The position numbers and the translations under genes were made by a program. 64,000 bases of DNA from JACVRW01 sp963746825 (GTDB lineage Bacteria; Actinomycetota; Thermoleophilia; Solirubrobacterales; Thermoleophilaceae): assembly GCA_963746825.1 (NCBI GenBank), contig CAVVCU010000018.1, forward strand, positions 124,001 through 188,000, written 5' to 3'. Below, one piece after another: positions 7,908 through 15,659 of this stretch; position 1 is the first letter of the stretch; each line of letters opens with the position of its first letter. Below the pieces are notes generated by a model, which saw nothing but the letters and a program-made list of their open reading frames with translations, was not told the origin of the DNA and made no database searches.

Positions 7908-8831
7908 TCAGCCGTCCAGCGCCTCGATGAGCTCGTCCTTGGACATCTTGGACCGCCCGGGCACGTCCTCCTTCTGGGCGCGCTCGTAGAGCTCCTCGCG
8001 GCTCAGCTTCTCGAGGCCGCCGCCGTTGCCCCCGGCGCGCGAGGGCCGCTTGCCCGAGCCCATCCGGTCCAGCGTGTCCTGCAGGGCCGCCATCAGGTCG
8101 GGTGCCGGCTTGGGCTCCTCCTCCAGCTCGGGCGCCTTGATGCGCTTGCCCTTCTTCTTGTCCTCGATCACGCCCTGGAGGCGCTCGCGGTAGAGGTCGG
8201 TGTAGCGCTCTGGCTCCCACTCGGTGGACAGCGACTCGATCACCGCGATGGCGCCCTCGATCTTGCCCTTCGCGGGCTTGCGGCCGCCGGGGGCGATCTC
8301 GTCGGTGGGGCGCACCTCGTCGTGGAAGCGCAGCGTGGTCAGGGCGAGCAGCCCGTCGCGCGGACGAACGAGCACGAGGTACTCCTTGGTGCGCATCACG
8401 AAGCGCCCGAGGGCCGCGCGGTCGGTGGACTCCATCACGTCCACCAGCAGCTGGTAGGCCCTGAGCGTTCCCTCGCTCTCGCCCTTGGGGGTGAGGAACC
8501 AGGGGTGGTCGAAGTAGATCGGGTCGACGTCGTCGAGGTCGACGAAGGCCTCGACCGAGATCGTCCGCGTCTTGCGCGGCTCGACCGACGCGAGCTCCTC
8601 GTCGGTCAACACGATCTGCTCGCCGTCGTCGAGCTCATAGCCGCGGCCGACCTCCTCCCATTCGACCTCCTTCTCCTCCTCCGAGCAGTAGCGGCGCTGC
8701 TCGATGGCCGCGCCGTCCTTCTCGTGGAGCTGGCGGAAGTGCAGGTCGAGGTCGCGCGCGGCGCTCGTCAGGCGCACCGGCACGTTGACCAGGCCGAACG
8801 AAAGCGAGCCGCTCCAGAGCGTGCGCGCCAT
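7908..8831 (-). CDS. ku: Non-homologous end-joining protein Ku (paralogue 2, with SAP-like tail)
   Basis: A 307-residue bacterial Ku. The Ku core (about residues 1-240) begins LWSGSLSFGLVNVPVRL and carries CSEEEKEVEWEEVGRGYEL and the TLRFHDEVRP block. After a Lys/Pro-rich linker the last 40 residues (LSREELYERAQKEDVPGRSKMSKDEL) resemble a SAP or Rho-N helix-extended-loop-helix DNA-binding module. Ku binds broken DNA ends and recruits LigD, but no ligD is visible nearby. The start ATG overlaps the stop of the preceding Ku gene (ATGA), so the two paralogues are translated from one transcript. This copy is more diverged from its neighbour than recent duplicates would be. Confidence 0.93.
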   Translation of the reverse strand: MARTLWSGSLSFGLVNVPVRLTSAARDLDLHFRQLHEKDGAAIEQRRYCSEEEKEVEWEEVGRGYELDDGEQIVLTDEELASVEPRKTRTISVEAFVDLDDVDPIYFDHPWFLTPKGESEGTLRAYQLLVDVMESTDRAALGRFVMRTKEYLVLVRPRDGLLALTTLRFHDEVRPTDEIAPGGRKPAKGKIEGAIAVIESLSTEWEPERYTDLYRERLQGVIEDKKKGKRIKAPELEEEPKPAPDLMAALQDTLDRMGSGKRPSRAGGNGGGLEKLSREELYERAQKEDVPGRSKMSKDELIEALDG

Positions 8832-9595
8832 CAGGACCCCTTGAGGCTGGCCTGCAGCGCCGCCATCAGATCGTCGGTCTCCTCCTCGGGCTCGTCGGGC
8901 TCGGCCTCGATCTCCTCGCCCTTGGCCTTGCGGTCGATCAGCTTGAGCACGGCCTCGCGGTAGCTGTCCTCGTAGTCGGTGGGGTCGAACTCGCGGTGCA
9001 GCGAGTCCACCAGCTGGCTCGCCATATCGACCTCGGCCTTCGAGGCGCCCTTGCCCGGCGAGTCGACGTCGAGCTGCTTGCCGCGCACGATCTCGTCGTG
9101 GAAGCGCATGGTGTGCAGGGCGAGCACGTCGTCGAGCGCCCGCACGGCGGCCAGGTACTCGCGGTTGTGGAAGGTGAAGCGCCCGATGCCCACCCGCGCC
9201 GTCTGCTTGAGCGCCTCGTGGAACACGCGGTAGGCCTCGCCGTCGTCGCGGCATCCGACGTAGTACGTCTTCTCGTAGAAGACCGGGTCGATCTCCTCGT
9301 CGGGCACGAACTCCTCGATCTCGATCACCTTGCCGCGCGCGCCGGCCGCCGCGGCCACCTCGTCCTTCTCGAGCACCACGAACTCGTCGGGCGCCACCTC
9401 GAAGCCCTTCACCACCTCCTTGTACGGCACCTCCTTGTCCTCCTTGGAGCAGATGCGCTTGTGCACCAGGCGCGCGCCGTCCTTCAGGTGCACCTCGTGG
9501 AAGGAGACGGTCTTCGACTCGGTGGCCGAGTAGAGCTTGATGGGCACGTGCGCCAGGCCGACGCTGATGGTGCCGTTCCAGATCGATCGCGGCAT
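8831..9595 (-). CDS. ku: Non-homologous end-joining protein Ku (paralogue 1)
   Basis: A 254-residue Ku starting at MPRSIWNGTISVGLAHVPIKLY (ATG 9595); in-frame upstream residues are antisense to the GST gene and are excluded. It has the full Ku beta-barrel core, the CSKEDKEVPYKEVVKGFEV block and LHTMRFHDEIV, but only a short acidic C-terminal tail (EPDEPEEETDDLMAAL) instead of a DNA-binding tail. It shares the family's DLMAALQ segment with paralogue 2. Start and stop both overlap neighbours by 4 bases (GST upstream, Ku-2 downstream). A heterodimer with paralogue 2 is plausible by inference from other bacteria with two Ku genes. Confidence 0.92.
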   Translation of the reverse strand: MPRSIWNGTISVGLAHVPIKLYSATESKTVSFHEVHLKDGARLVHKRICSKEDKEVPYKEVVKGFEVAPDEFVVLEKDEVAAAAGARGKVIEIEEFVPDEEIDPVFYEKTYYVGCRDDGEAYRVFHEALKQTARVGIGRFTFHNREYLAAVRALDDVLALHTMRFHDEIVRGKQLDVDSPGKGASKAEVDMASQLVDSLHREFDPTDYEDSYREAVLKLIDRKAKGEEIEAEPDEPEEETDDLMAALQASLKGS

Positions 9596-10245
9596 CAGTC
9601 GTAGATCGACCGGCTCTGGCCGAGGTGCGAGTTTGGTGGGTAGGGCTCGAAGTCGTTCATGAACCTGGGTGTGCTTTGTACCCGTTCGAGCCACACGACG
9701 ACCGCCGGGTGCTCCGTGAGGTCGAAGCCGGCCTCGTGGGCCACGCTCACGTAGGCGTAGAGGGAGATGTCGGCCACCGAGTAGCGACCGCCGACCATGA
9801 AGTCTCGTTCTCCGAGGTGGTCTCCCAGGAGCCGCAGGACCGCGTGGCCGGCCGCCCGCCGGCGCTCGGCGTTCGGCGAGTCCGCCGCGAGGCGCCCCGT
9901 CATGAGCCGAAAGCGCAGGCCGGCGATGGCGGGGATCACCTCCGACTGCTCCCAGAACAGCCAGCGCAGCGTCTGCGCTCGCTCGGCGCTATCGCCGGAC
10001 AGGTACTCCGAGCCCTCGGCCAGATGGAGCAGGATGGCGTTCGACTCCGGCAGGGGATCGGCGCCCTCCTCCTCGAGCACGGGTGTCTCGCGCACGGGAT
10101 TGAGCCGGCCGAAGGCGTCGGTCAGGGTGTCGCCGGCGAAGATGTCCACCGGCACGCGTTCGTAGTCGCGCTCGAGCTGAGCCAGCAGCAGCCGGACCTT
10201 GTAGCAGTTGCCCGAGGAGGCGTAGTCGTGCAGGCGCAGGGTCAT
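9595..10245 (-). CDS. Glutathione S-transferase family protein
   Basis: A 216-residue GST-fold protein. The N-terminal thioredoxin-like half begins MTLRLHDYASSGNCYKVRLLL and includes the cis-Pro segment RETPVLEEEG and PESNAILLHLAEG. The helical C-terminal half includes FMVGGRYSVADISLYAYV, the GST N-capping box region. Actinobacteria generally use mycothiol rather than glutathione, so the thiol substrate is uncertain. The start is ATG 10245, overlapping the cupin stop (ATGA); the stop overlaps the Ku-1 start. Confidence 0.85.
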   Translation of the reverse strand: MTLRLHDYASSGNCYKVRLLLAQLERDYERVPVDIFAGDTLTDAFGRLNPVRETPVLEEEGADPLPESNAILLHLAEGSEYLSGDSAERAQTLRWLFWEQSEVIPAIAGLRFRLMTGRLAADSPNAERRRAAGHAVLRLLGDHLGERDFMVGGRYSVADISLYAYVSVAHEAGFDLTEHPAVVVWLERVQSTPRFMNDFEPYPPNSHLGQSRSIYD

Positions 10246-10592
10246 GCCGCGTAGCTCTCGCTGCCCATGATGTGCAGCGACACGTAGGGCTCGTCGCCCA
10301 CCACCCAGCTGTCGTGTCCCGGCGGCACGAAGAAGAAGTCGCCCTCCCTCATCACCCGCTCGCTGCCGTCGGCCATCCTCACCCCGGCCTGGCCGGCGAG
10401 CACCAGGCCGACGTGCTCGACCTCGCACAGCGTCACGCCGCTCGCGGCGCCGACGTGCTCGGACCACACCCAACCCGGCTCGTAGGTGGCGCGGCCCAGT
10501 GTGAGCGGGCCGACCTCGTAGAGCTCGAAGCGCCCCCGCTCGAAGCTGCGCACCTCGGTGGGCTCGCTCAGGTTCAGCAGGGTGAGGTCCAT
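10242..10592 (-). CDS. Cupin domain protein
   Basis: A 116-residue single-domain cupin. The second cupin motif is clear (GDFFFVPPGHDSWVVGDEP), and the first is degenerate (EHVGAASGVTLCEVEHVGLVLAG), so metal binding by all ligands is not certain. The VSLHIMG strand closes the barrel. Possible roles are a small-molecule isomerase or dioxygenase, or a binding protein; no substrate is suggested by the sequence. It is the second gene of the GFA-cupin-GST-Ku-Ku operon, with 1-4-base overlaps at both ends. Confidence 0.8.
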   Translation of the reverse strand: MDLTLLNLSEPTEVRSFERGRFELYEVGPLTLGRATYEPGWVWSEHVGAASGVTLCEVEHVGLVLAGQAGVRMADGSERVMREGDFFFVPPGHDSWVVGDEPYVSLHIMGSESYAA

Positions 10593-11017
10593 CACTGCGT
10601 GCGGCGCTCGGGGAACTGCTCGAGCCCGTCGTCGGGAATCGGCTCCCAGCCGGCAGCGTAGGCCACGAACTGGCGGTAGCTCGGCCGGAGGCCGGGGTCG
10701 GTGTCGAACGTCCCCATCCTCACGCTGATGTGGTCGTGATCGTCGGGATTGCGGCTGAACAGCGCCGAGCCACAGTCGCGGCAGAAGGCCTTCAGAAAGC
10801 CGTCCTCGGGGGCGTAGGTGGTCACCCCGTCCTCGCCGCGGGCGATGCGAAACGACCCCGGCTGCACCTTGGCGCTGACCGCCGACCCGCCACCCGTCCG
10901 GCGCTGACAGCGCGTGCAGTGGCAGTAGCCGGCCACCTCGAGCGGGGCGTCGACCTCGTAGCGCACGGCGCCGCACATGCAGCCACCGGTGAGCGGTAGA
11001 TCGGGACCGTTCTCCAT
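10592..11017 (-). CDS. GFA (CENP-V) family zinc protein
   Basis: A 141-residue protein of the glutathione-dependent formaldehyde-activating (GFA/CENP-V) family. Its zinc-binding cysteine pattern is complete: GGCMCGAVRY, CHCTRCQRRTGG and FCRDCGSALF. Many members are named S-(hydroxymethyl)glutathione synthase, but the activity is not established for most. It is the first gene of the five-gene minus-strand operon ending in two Ku genes. Its start lies 38 bases from the divergent cpaF start, so that short gap must hold both promoters. Confidence 0.88.
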   Translation of the reverse strand: MENGPDLPLTGGCMCGAVRYEVDAPLEVAGYCHCTRCQRRTGGGSAVSAKVQPGSFRIARGEDGVTTYAPEDGFLKAFCRDCGSALFSRNPDDHDHISVRMGTFDTDPGLRPSYRQFVAYAAGWEPIPDDGLEQFPERRTQ

Positions 11018-11055
11018 CAGGGGGCGAGGCTACCGCTCCCGCGCCTTGACATCTC

Positions 11056-12249
11056 ATGGCCCATCCCCCGGAGGCGCTGGACGAGCTGGCGGTGGCTCTG
11101 CGCGAGCGCCTGGTGGAGCGCGCGCGGGACGGCGAGGCCGGCGGCTCCCTGGAGGCCGAGGTGCGCTCGCTGGTCGAGGCCGAGGCCGCGCCGCTCCCGG
11201 AGGCCGACCGCGCCGAGCTCGCGGCCCGCGTGGTCCTGTTGGCCACCGGGCTCGGGCCCCTGGAGCCGCTGCTCGCCGATCCCTCCGTCGACGAGGTGAT
11301 GGTCAACGGCCCGGGCTCGGTGTACGTCGAGCGGCGCGGGCGCATCGAGCGCGCGACGGCGCAGTTCGCGAGCGACGCCGAGCTGCTGCACGCGATCGAG
11401 CGGGTGCTGGCGCCGCTCGGACGCCGGGTCGACGAGGCGTCGCCCCTGTGCGACGCCCGGCTGGCCGACGGCTCGCGGGTCAACGTGGTCATCCCGCCGC
11501 TGTCGCTGTCCGGCCCGTGCCTGACGATCCGCCGCTTCCGGCGCGAGGGCTTCTCGCTGCGCGATCTGGTCGAGGGGGGCACGCTGCCGGCCGAGGTGGC
11601 CGAGTTCCTGGCCGTGGCGGTGGCCGCCCGGGCCTCCGTGCTGGTCAGCGGCGGCACCGGGTCGGGCAAGACCACGACCCTCAACGCCCTCTCGGGCGCG
11701 ATTCCCGGCGAGGAGCGCATCGTGACGATCGAGGACGCGGCGGAGTTGCGGCTGCGCCAGCGCCACGTGGTGCGGCTCGAGGCGCGCCCCGCCAACCTGG
11801 AGGGGCGGGGCGAGGTCACGATCCGCCAGCTGGTGCGCAACGCGCTGCGCATGCGGCCGGACCGCATCGTGGTGGGGGAGGTTCGGGGCGCCGAGGCGCT
11901 CGACATGTTGCAGGCCTTGAACACCGGGCACGACGGCTCGCTCACCACCGTCCACGCCAACTCCCCCGAGGACGCGCTCCGCCGCGTGGAGACGCTCGCG
12001 CTCATGGCCGGCGTGGGGTTGCCTCACGCGGCGGTGCGCGAGCAGGCGGCCAGCGCGCTCGATCTCGTGGTGCATCAGGCTCGCCGGCCCGACGGCGGCC
12101 GGTCGGTCGAGCTGGTGGCCGAGGTGGTGCGCGTGGCCGGAGCGGCGGGCGTGCGTGAGCTCTACCGCGCGGGCGGCCCGCTGCGCGCGCCGGCGGATGG
12201 GCGGCTGGCCGGGCGGGTGGCCGCGCTGCGGCGCGAGGGGCCGGGATGA
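11056..12249 (+). CDS. cpaF: CpaF/TadA-type secretion ATPase
   Basis: A 397-residue hexameric-type secretion ATPase. Features in order: a helical N-terminal region, DPSVDEVMVNGPGSVYVERRG (N-terminal Tad ATPase domain), Walker A GGTGSGKTTTLNAL, an Asp box with IVTIEDAAEL, Walker B RIVVGEVRG, and the His box HDGSLTTVHANSPEDALRR. It powers assembly of Tad/Flp pili at the inner face of the membrane. It is followed by tadB and tadC with 4-base overlaps. No Flp pilin, TadZ or prepilin peptidase is present here, so the rest of the machine must be elsewhere. Confidence 0.93.
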   Translation: MAHPPEALDELAVALRERLVERARDGEAGGSLEAEVRSLVEAEAAPLPEADRAELAARVVLLATGLGPLEPLLADPSVDEVMVNGPGSVYVERRGRIERATAQFASDAELLHAIERVLAPLGRRVDEASPLCDARLADGSRVNVVIPPLSLSGPCLTIRRFRREGFSLRDLVEGGTLPAEVAEFLAVAVAARASVLVSGGTGSGKTTTLNALSGAIPGEERIVTIEDAAELRLRQRHVVRLEARPANLEGRGEVTIRQLVRNALRMRPDRIVVGEVRGAEALDMLQALNTGHDGSLTTVHANSPEDALRRVETLALMAGVGLPHAAVREQAASALDLVVHQARRPDGGRSVELVAEVVRVAGAAGVRELYRAGGPLRAPADGRLAGRVAALRREGPG

Positions 12250-13103
12250 CCTGGCCGGTCGTCCTCGCCCTCGTGGCCGCGGCAGGCGGGACCCTGGCGC
12301 TGGGCGATCTGCTCGGCGCCGGGGCGCGAACGCGCGCGGCCGGGGCGGCGCGCGGGCTCGCCGGGCTCGTCGACTCCGTGGTGGCGCTGGGGCGCGAGGG
12401 ACGCGACCCCGGCGCGGTCGAGCGCCGGCGCCTGCTGCTGGCCGGGTCCGGCGCCGCCTTCGCCACCGGCCTCCTGTTGGCCGGGCCGCTGGCCGGGGCC
12501 GCGCTGGCGGCGGGCGGGCCCTGGGCGGTCGCGCGAGTGCTGAGAGCACGCCGCGAGCGCTACCGCCGGACCGTCGACGCCGATATGCCCGGCCTGGCCC
12601 TCGCGCTGGCCGACGCGCTCGCCGGCGGGCATTCGCTGCGCGGCGCGCTGGCCGAGGCGCGGCGCTCGGTATCGGGCGCGGTGGCGCACGAGCTGGGGCG
12701 GACGGTGGCCGAGCTCGACGCCGGCGCGCCCACCGACGGCGCGCTCGAGGCGATGCGCGCCCGGGTGCGCTCGCCGCGGCTCGACACCGTGGTGGCCGCC
12801 TGCCTGCTCCAGCGCAGCGCCGGCGGCGACCTCGCCCGCCTGCTGCGTGAGAGCGCACGGGCCATGGAGGAGGGAACGCGGCTCGAGGGCGAGCTGCGCG
12901 CGGCCACCGCGCAGGCCCGCTTCACCGGGCTGCTCGTGGTGCTGCTTCCGGTGGGAGGGGCCGTGCTCGCCGAGCTGGCCAGCCCCGGATGGGTGGCCGG
13001 GCTGCTCGGCTCGTTTCTCACCGCCTGGCTGGTGGGCATTGCGATCGTGCTGCAGGCGGTGGCCGCGGTGGCCATACGCCGCCTGGGCCGGGTTCGCTGG
13101 TGA
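12246..13103 (+). CDS. tadB: Tad pilus inner-membrane protein TadB
   Basis: A 285-residue membrane protein with N-terminal hydrophobic segments, a central cytoplasmic T2SSF-like domain (ADMPGLALALADALAGGHSLRGALAEARR; AACLLQRSAGGDLARLLRESARAM) and two C-terminal transmembrane segments (FTGLLVVLLPVGGAVLAEL; GLLGSFLTAWLVGIAIVLQAV). TadB forms the inner-membrane platform with TadC above the CpaF ATPase. The ATG overlaps the cpaF stop by 4 bases, as expected for subunits made in matched amounts. Confidence 0.88.
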   Translation: MTWPVVLALVAAAGGTLALGDLLGAGARTRAAGAARGLAGLVDSVVALGREGRDPGAVERRRLLLAGSGAAFATGLLLAGPLAGAALAAGGPWAVARVLRARRERYRRTVDADMPGLALALADALAGGHSLRGALAEARRSVSGAVAHELGRTVAELDAGAPTDGALEAMRARVRSPRLDTVVAACLLQRSAGGDLARLLRESARAMEEGTRLEGELRAATAQARFTGLLVVLLPVGGAVLAELASPGWVAGLLGSFLTAWLVGIAIVLQAVAAVAIRRLGRVRW

Positions 13104-13990
13104 GCCTGGCGGCGCTGCTCGCCTTTCTCTCTGTCGCGCTGGCCGTGACGGGCGCGGGGCTGAGCGCCGAACGCGCGGGCCGCCTCGTCCGGTCTCGCCG
13201 CGCGCGGGGCGCGGCCGTCAGCGGCGGCCCGCCGCTGCTTCGCGTGCTGATCCGGGCCGGCGGGCGCTTTCGGGCCGGCGCGGGCGCGCCGCGCGATCTC
13301 GAGGCCCGGATCGCGGCCGCGGGCCGGCCGGGCGGGCTGGGCGCGCGCGAGTTGATGGCCGCCAAGACGGCGGCGGCCCTGGTCGGCGGCATGGCCGCCG
13401 TGCTCCTGTTCACGGCGGCCCCCGGACGGCTCGGAGTGGTGCTGGTGGTGCTGGGGCCCGCGGGCGGCTTCCTCGCCCCGGACCTCTGGCTGCTGCGCCG
13501 GGCCAGGGAGCGCGCCCGGCTCGTCCGCCATGAGCTGCCGGGCCTGCTCGACCTGCTGCGGCTGAGCGTCGATGCCGGGCGCTCGCTGCCCGCGGCGCTG
13601 CGGGAGGTGGGGGCGCGCACCCGCGGCCCGCTTGCGTCCGAGTGGCGCACCGCCGGCCGCGAGGTCACGCTCGGCGAGCCTCTCGACCGGGCGCTGCGGG
13701 GCATGGCCGAGCGCGCTCCGCTACCGGAGGTGCGGGCCCTGGTGGCCGCCCTCGACCGGGCGCGCCGCCATGGGGCGCCGCTGGCCGACACCCTGGCCGC
13801 CCAGGCCCGCGACGCCCGCGTGGCCTTGGCCCGCAGCGCCCGCGAGGAGGCGGCCAAAGCCGGGCCCAAGATCCAGCTCGTGGTGGCGCTCCTGCTGGTG
13901 CCGTCGGTCCTGCTGATGGTGGCCGCCGCGCTGCTCGCCGCGCTGGTCGGGGGGCCGGGCGCAGGCGGCGAAACGGTGCTTCCTCTCTAG
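13100..13990 (+). CDS. tadC: Tad pilus inner-membrane protein TadC
   Basis: A 296-residue T2SSF-domain membrane protein starting at GTG 13100, which overlaps the tadB stop (GTGA). It has an N-terminal membrane segment, a pair of central segments (AAALVGGMAAVLLF; LGVVLVVLGPAGGFLAP), the domain core VRHELPGLLDLLRLSVDAGRSLPAALREV, and C-terminal KIQLVVALLLVPSVLLMVAAALLAAL. It pairs with TadB. The operon appears to end here; 280 bases of control region for mraZ follow. Confidence 0.88.
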   Translation: MSLAALLAFLSVALAVTGAGLSAERAGRLVRSRRARGAAVSGGPPLLRVLIRAGGRFRAGAGAPRDLEARIAAAGRPGGLGARELMAAKTAAALVGGMAAVLLFTAAPGRLGVVLVVLGPAGGFLAPDLWLLRRARERARLVRHELPGLLDLLRLSVDAGRSLPAALREVGARTRGPLASEWRTAGREVTLGEPLDRALRGMAERAPLPEVRALVAALDRARRHGAPLADTLAAQARDARVALARSAREEAAKAGPKIQLVVALLLVPSVLLMVAAALLAALVGGPGAGGETVLPL

Positions 13991-14150
13991 GCTCGAGCGC
14001 GGCCTCTCCCTGCAACGGGGATTGCAGCCGCCCCGGGCGCGGTGTCCCGCTGCGCCCACCTTCCCACTACCTCCCACGACGCGCAAACCCGCTCCGTTGA
14101 GGCAAATGCACCTGCGAAAAGGACCAATTCAGGCTGGATCGGACGGAATC
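13991..14150. other. Intergenic segment between tadC and the mraZ control region
   Basis: No convincing gene is seen. A weak inverted repeat CTGCAA/TTGCAG (14010-14015 and 14022-14027, 6-base loop) lies just after tadC and could be part of a terminator, but no T-run follows. The 14080-14150 stretch is clearly lower in GC (AAATGCACCTGCGAAAAGGACCAATTC) than anything around it, as is usual near strong promoters. Confidence 0.5.
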
Positions 14151-14200
14151 GTGGGGTTGTGTGTTGTCAAGTGGGAGAAAGTGGGGTATCGTGGTTTTCA
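14151..14200 (+). promoter_or_regulatory. MraZ operator: five GTG boxes at exact 10-base spacing
   Basis: Five consecutive 10-base units each begin with GTG: GTGGGGTTGT, GTGTTGTCAA, GTGGGAGAAA, GTGGGGTATC, GTGGTTTTCA. Three carry the full GTGGG. MraZ family proteins bind several (T)GGG-type repeats separated by about 5 bases in front of their own operon, so this is a textbook-like autoregulatory site with one repeat per DNA turn. Units 1, 3 and 4 are the strongest matches; units 2 and 5 are degenerate. Confidence 0.85.
14164..14192 (+). promoter_or_regulatory. Candidate mraZ promoter inside the MraZ boxes
   Basis: TTGTCA (14164-14169), a 17-base spacer, then TATCGT (14187-14192) fit a housekeeping-sigma promoter. 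Both elements lie inside the GTG-box array, so MraZ binding would cover the promoter and repress it. Transcription would begin near 14199. Confidence 0.6.
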
Positions 14201-14206
14201 CTGATC

Positions 14207-14247
14207 GACCGGAGTGGCGGGGCTCCTCCCACTCCGCCACTCCGGTC
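14207..14247 (+). promoter_or_regulatory. Long perfect hairpin in the mraZ 5' leader
   Basis: A 14-base perfect inverted repeat: GACCGGAGTGGCGG (14207-14220) pairs with CCGCCACTCCGGTC (14234-14247), with a 13-base loop. It lies between the predicted promoter and the mraZ ribosome-binding site (AGGA at 14258-14261). There is no U-run after it, so it is either a leader stem affecting stability or attenuation, or an operator for another factor. Confidence 0.7.
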
Positions 14248-14269
14248 TGAACTCTTCAGGACATACGTC

Positions 14270-14704
14270 ATGGCATTTCGCGGTCACTTCGAGCACTCGC
14301 TGGACGCCAAGAACCGGCTGAGCATCCCGGCTCGCTTCCGCACGCCCTTCGCGGCGGGCATCGTGCTGGCGAAGGACCCCGAGACCTGCGTGGCGATCTG
14401 GACGCCCGACACGCACGAGGCGATCATCGAGCGCGCCCTGGCCGGCTACAACCCGATGGGCTCGCAGTACCGCAAGCTCAGCCGCTTCTACCAGGGCAAC
14501 TCCTTCGAGGTCGAGCTCGACGCCAACGGGCGCGTGACCCTGCCCTCTCCCTTGCTCACGCACGCGGGCATCGAGAAGGAGGTCGTCGTGGTGGGCGTGG
14601 GCGATCACCTCGAGGTCTGGGACAAGGGGCGCTGGGTTCGTGAGCAGGACGCTCTGGACGCCGAGATCGAGGAGGTGACAGAGAGTCTTGGCAATCCTTC
14701 TTGA
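14270..14704 (+). CDS. mraZ: Transcriptional regulator MraZ
   Basis: A 144-residue protein of normal family length. It has two tandem AbrB/SpoVT-like half-domains, each with the DxxxR signature: the first as LDAKNRLSIPARFR, the second as LDANGRVTLPSPLL. MraZ forms a ring that binds GTGGG-type repeats and tunes transcription of the dcw cluster. It is the first gene of the cluster, preceded by its own boxes at 14151-14200. The ATG has AGGA eight bases upstream. The end overlaps the probable TTG start of rsmH. Confidence 0.96.
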   Translation: MAFRGHFEHSLDAKNRLSIPARFRTPFAAGIVLAKDPETCVAIWTPDTHEAIIERALAGYNPMGSQYRKLSRFYQGNSFEVELDANGRVTLPSPLLTHAGIEKEVVVVGVGDHLEVWDKGRWVREQDALDAEIEEVTESLGNPS

Positions 14705-15659
14705 CATGAGCCGTGAGCACATACCCGTGCTGGCGGGAGAGCTCATCGACCTGACCGAGCCCGGTCCGGGCGACACCGTGGTCGACTGCACCTTCGGGGC
14801 AGGGGGCCACGCCCGGCTGGTGGCCGAGCGGATCGGCCCGGCGGGAACGCTCGTATGCATCGACCGCGATCCCGCGGCCGAGGAGCGCTTCGACGATCTC
14901 GCCGGCGAGGTGGACTGCGAAACCCGGTTCCTGCGTATGGACTACGCCGACGGTCTCGAACTGCTGGCCGTGGAGCGGATCGAGGCCGACATCGTCTTCC
15001 TCGACCTGGGCATCTCGTCGATGCAGGTCGACGCCCGCGAGCGCGGGTTCTCCTACTCCTACGACGCGCCTCTGGACATGCGCATGGATCCGGATCAGGA
15101 GATCGACGCCCGTACGGTTGTAAACGGCTGGGACGAGCGTCAGCTCGCGCAGGTCTTCCGCCGCCTGGGCGAGGAGCCCAACGCGCGGCGTATCGCCCGC
15201 GAGGTCGTGCGCCGGCGCCAGAAGGCGCCCTTTGCGACCACCGGCGAGCTGGTGGAGGCCATCGAGGCCGCGCTGCCCGCCGCCGTCCGGCGCAAGTTCG
15301 GCGCCGGTCACCCGGCCAAGCGTGTATTTCAGGCGATCCGCATCGCCGTGAACGGCGAGCTCGATTCGCTCGACCGCGCGCTGCCGCTGGCCTGGGACCT
15401 GCTGCGGCCCGGCGGCCGCCTGGCGGCGATCTCCTTCCACTCGCTGGAGGACCGGCGCGTCAAGCGCTTCCTGGTCGAGCGCGCCCGAGGCTGCATCTGC
15501 CCCCCCGACTTTCCCGTCTGCGTATGCGGCCACGAGCCCGAGGCCGAGCCGTTGACCCAGCGCGCCGTGGCGGCCACCGCCGGCGAGCTCGCCCAGAACC
15601 CACGCGCGCGGTCCGGACGCCTGCGCGCGGCCCGAAAGCTGGACCCGGGGACGGCCTGA
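14688..15659 (+). CDS. rsmH: 16S rRNA (cytosine(1402)-N4)-methyltransferase RsmH
   Basis: A 323-residue enzyme (317 from the alternative start) that methylates N4 of C1402 in the 16S rRNA P-site using SAM. HIPVLAGELIDL at the N-terminus, the SAM motif DCTFGAGGHARL, DLGISSMQVD, RGFSYSYDAPLDMRMD and the C-terminal ISFHSLEDRRVKRF are all family signatures. The start is ambiguous. TTG 14688 has AGGAGGTG ten bases upstream but inside mraZ; ATG 14706 gives the more usual N-terminus MSREHIPVL but no ribosome-binding site. Cys-rich CICPPDFPVCVCG near the end is typical of the family. Confidence 0.95.
   Translation: MAILLDMSREHIPVLAGELIDLTEPGPGDTVVDCTFGAGGHARLVAERIGPAGTLVCIDRDPAAEERFDDLAGEVDCETRFLRMDYADGLELLAVERIEADIVFLDLGISSMQVDARERGFSYSYDAPLDMRMDPDQEIDARTVVNGWDERQLAQVFRRLGEEPNARRIAREVVRRRQKAPFATTGELVEAIEAALPAAVRRKFGAGHPAKRVFQAIRIAVNGELDSLDRALPLAWDLLRPGGRLAAISFHSLEDRRVKRFLVERARGCICPPDFPVCVCGHEPEAEPLTQRAVAATAGELAQNPRARSGRLRAARKLDPGTA

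Noticed and set aside
11056..13990. Type IV secretion or conjugation genes
   Set aside because: The ATPase has CpaF/TadA signatures and is followed by T2SSF-domain TadB and TadC, so it is a Tad pilus set rather than VirB11 with a mating-pair apparatus.
14010..14027. Six-base inverted repeat after tadC as a firm terminator
   Set aside because: The stem is short and no T-run follows, so it is mentioned only in the intergenic entry.
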